Positions 5,126 through 6,215 of a stretch of 6,215 nucleotides of DNA are shown one piece after another. How positions within the stretch are numbered: the first letter of the stretch is position 1; each line of letters begins with the position of its first letter. Source of the DNA: Methanoregula sp. GTDB lineage: Archaea > Halobacteriota > Methanomicrobia > Methanomicrobiales > Methanospirillaceae. The position numbers and the translations under genes are program-made. The notes beneath the pieces are model-generated. The model did no database searches and had not been told where the DNA came from. It worked only from the letters and a program-made list of their open reading frames with translations. The stretch covers positions 2,381-8,595 of the forward strand of contig PNBP01000196.1 of the NCBI GenBank assembly GCA_003136075.1. The letters are read 5' to 3'.

Positions 5126-6215
5126 ATGAATACTAAACGCACACCTGCACCAGAATCCGGTAGTCCGACACGTTCTTACCAGTTTGCCGGGCGAATGAAA
5201 AAAACCCCAAAATCCTTCATCCGTGAAATTTTAAAAGTGACGGAAAACCCGGAGATCATCTCCTTTGCCGGAGGACTGCCAAATCCTGCCCTTATCGATG
5301 TCGAAGGGATCAGCCGTGCTGCCGGACAGGTCTTAACAGAAGACGGCAAAACTGCACTCCAGTACTCCACAACGGAAGGCTACCTTCCCTTGCGCCAGTA
5401 TATTGCAGAACGGTATAAAAAACGGCTGGGGCTGTCTATCTCCCCTGATGAGATCCTTATCACCAACGGCTCCCAGCAATGTCTCGATCTCATCGGAAAA
5501 ATTTTCATCGATGCCGGGAACCATGTCGCTATCGAACGGCCGGGATATCTTGGCGCAATCCAGGCATTCTCGCTGTATGAACCGGTCTTTCATCCGGTCG
5601 AACTGGAACCCGAAGGTCCTGACCCCACACAGTTGAAGTCAGAACTTTCACATCATCCGGTTAAATTATTTTACGGTGTCCCCAACTCCCAGAACCCTTC
5701 AGGGATCACGTATTCCGCATCCCGCCGGGAGAAAATTGCCGGGATACTTTCTGCTACCCGCACGATTATGGTTGAAGATGATGCATACGGCGAGCTGCAG
5801 TTTTCCGGTCATGCCCTGGACTCCTTCTGGAAATACCTGCCCGATCAGACCATTCTCACCGGATCCTTCTCCAAGATCCTTGCACCGGGCATGCGCCTTG
5901 GGTGGATGTGCGCACCTGAAAAAATTATGGAGCAGCTGGTCATTGCCAAACAGGCATCCGATCTCCATTCCAACTATCTCTCCCAGCGCATCGCTGCACA
6001 ATACCTTGCAAATACCGATATTGATGTGCCGATAAAAAAGATCCGGGCTGCCTACAAAAAGCAGGCAGACCTGATGACGGCCACGATGAGCGAAACATTC
6101 CCGGACTGCGTCACATGGACAAAACCAAAAGGGGGGATGTTTGTCTGGGCAACACTTCCCAGACAGTGCTCCTCCATGGATGTGTTCACTTCCGCCCTCA
6201 AAGAAGGCGTCGCCG
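5126..6215 (+). CDS. PLP-dependent class I/II aminotransferase, 3'-truncated by window edge
   Basis: A fold-type I aminotransferase of the group that includes LysN, alpha-aminoadipate and aromatic aminotransferases, which swaps amino groups between amino acids and 2-oxo acids. The frame is open to the right edge: 363 residues are visible, and the family is usually about 390-410. Landmarks are the substrate-contact segment FAGGLPNP (47-54); NGSQQCLDL (114-122) binding the PLP phosphate; Tyr141, stacking region; PNSQNPSG (186-193) with Asn190 hydrogen-bonding the cofactor; EDDAYGEL (217-224) with Asp219 for the pyridine nitrogen and Tyr221; GSFSK with Schiff-base Lys250; Arg257 in MRLGW; and KPKGGMFVW (333-341). 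The C-terminal substrate-carboxylate arginine lies beyond the edge. The N-terminal 20 residues are polar and not conserved-looking. There is no DNA-binding domain, so it is not a MocR regulator. Amino acid specificity cannot be assigned. Confidence 0.95.
   Translation, partial: MNTKRTPAPESGSPTRSYQFAGRMKKTPKSFIREILKVTENPEIISFAGGLPNPALIDVEGISRAAGQVLTEDGKTALQYSTTEGYLPLRQYIAERYKKRLGLSISPDEILITNGSQQCLDLIGKIFIDAGNHVAIERPGYLGAIQAFSLYEPVFHPVELEPEGPDPTQLKSELSHHPVKLFYGVPNSQNPSGITYSASRREKIAGILSATRTIMVEDDAYGELQFSGHALDSFWKYLPDQTILTGSFSKILAPGMRLGWMCAPEKIMEQLVIAKQASDLHSNYLSQRIAAQYLANTDIDVPIKKIRAAYKKQADLMTATMSETFPDCVTWTKPKGGMFVWATLPRQCSSMDVFTSALKEGVA

Overview
The window looks like the chromosome of a methanogenic euryarchaeon, plausibly of the Methanomicrobiales. 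This is an inference from gene content and signal style, not from a search. The signals are archaeal: TATA boxes about 25 to 30 bases before inferred starts, short or absent leaders, bare T-runs as terminators, and tRNA genes with no encoded CCA. HypD implies [NiFe]-hydrogenases.

Layout. The left edge holds the 3' part of an ECF-transporter T subunit (+). It runs towards tRNA-Arg(CCG) and hypD, both on the minus strand. hypD is divergent from a MscS-family mechanosensitive channel gene (+), and the two share a compact promoter region. A 518-base gap follows. It contains a GC-rich block with three hairpins and a T-run, which I propose as a noncoding RNA gene. Next come an operator-like inverted repeat, a TIM-barrel protein of the endonuclease IV / sugar-phosphate isomerase type (+), and tRNA-Thr(GGT) (+). 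A 323-base gap after the tRNA has a strong unassigned TATA box and two hairpins. A small two-helix membrane protein (-) and the 5' three quarters of a PLP-dependent class I aminotransferase (+) close the window. The aminotransferase frame stays open to the right edge.

The genes do not form one operon; almost every one has its own promoter and terminator signals. One possible functional tie is that the T subunit could belong to a nickel or cobalt importer supplying the hydrogenases that HypD helps mature, but its ATPase and substrate-binding partners lie outside the window. There is no CRISPR array, insertion sequence, rRNA or clear mobile element. The best candidates for something undescribed are the structured block at 2941-3043 and the orphan promoter and hairpins at 4277-4518.
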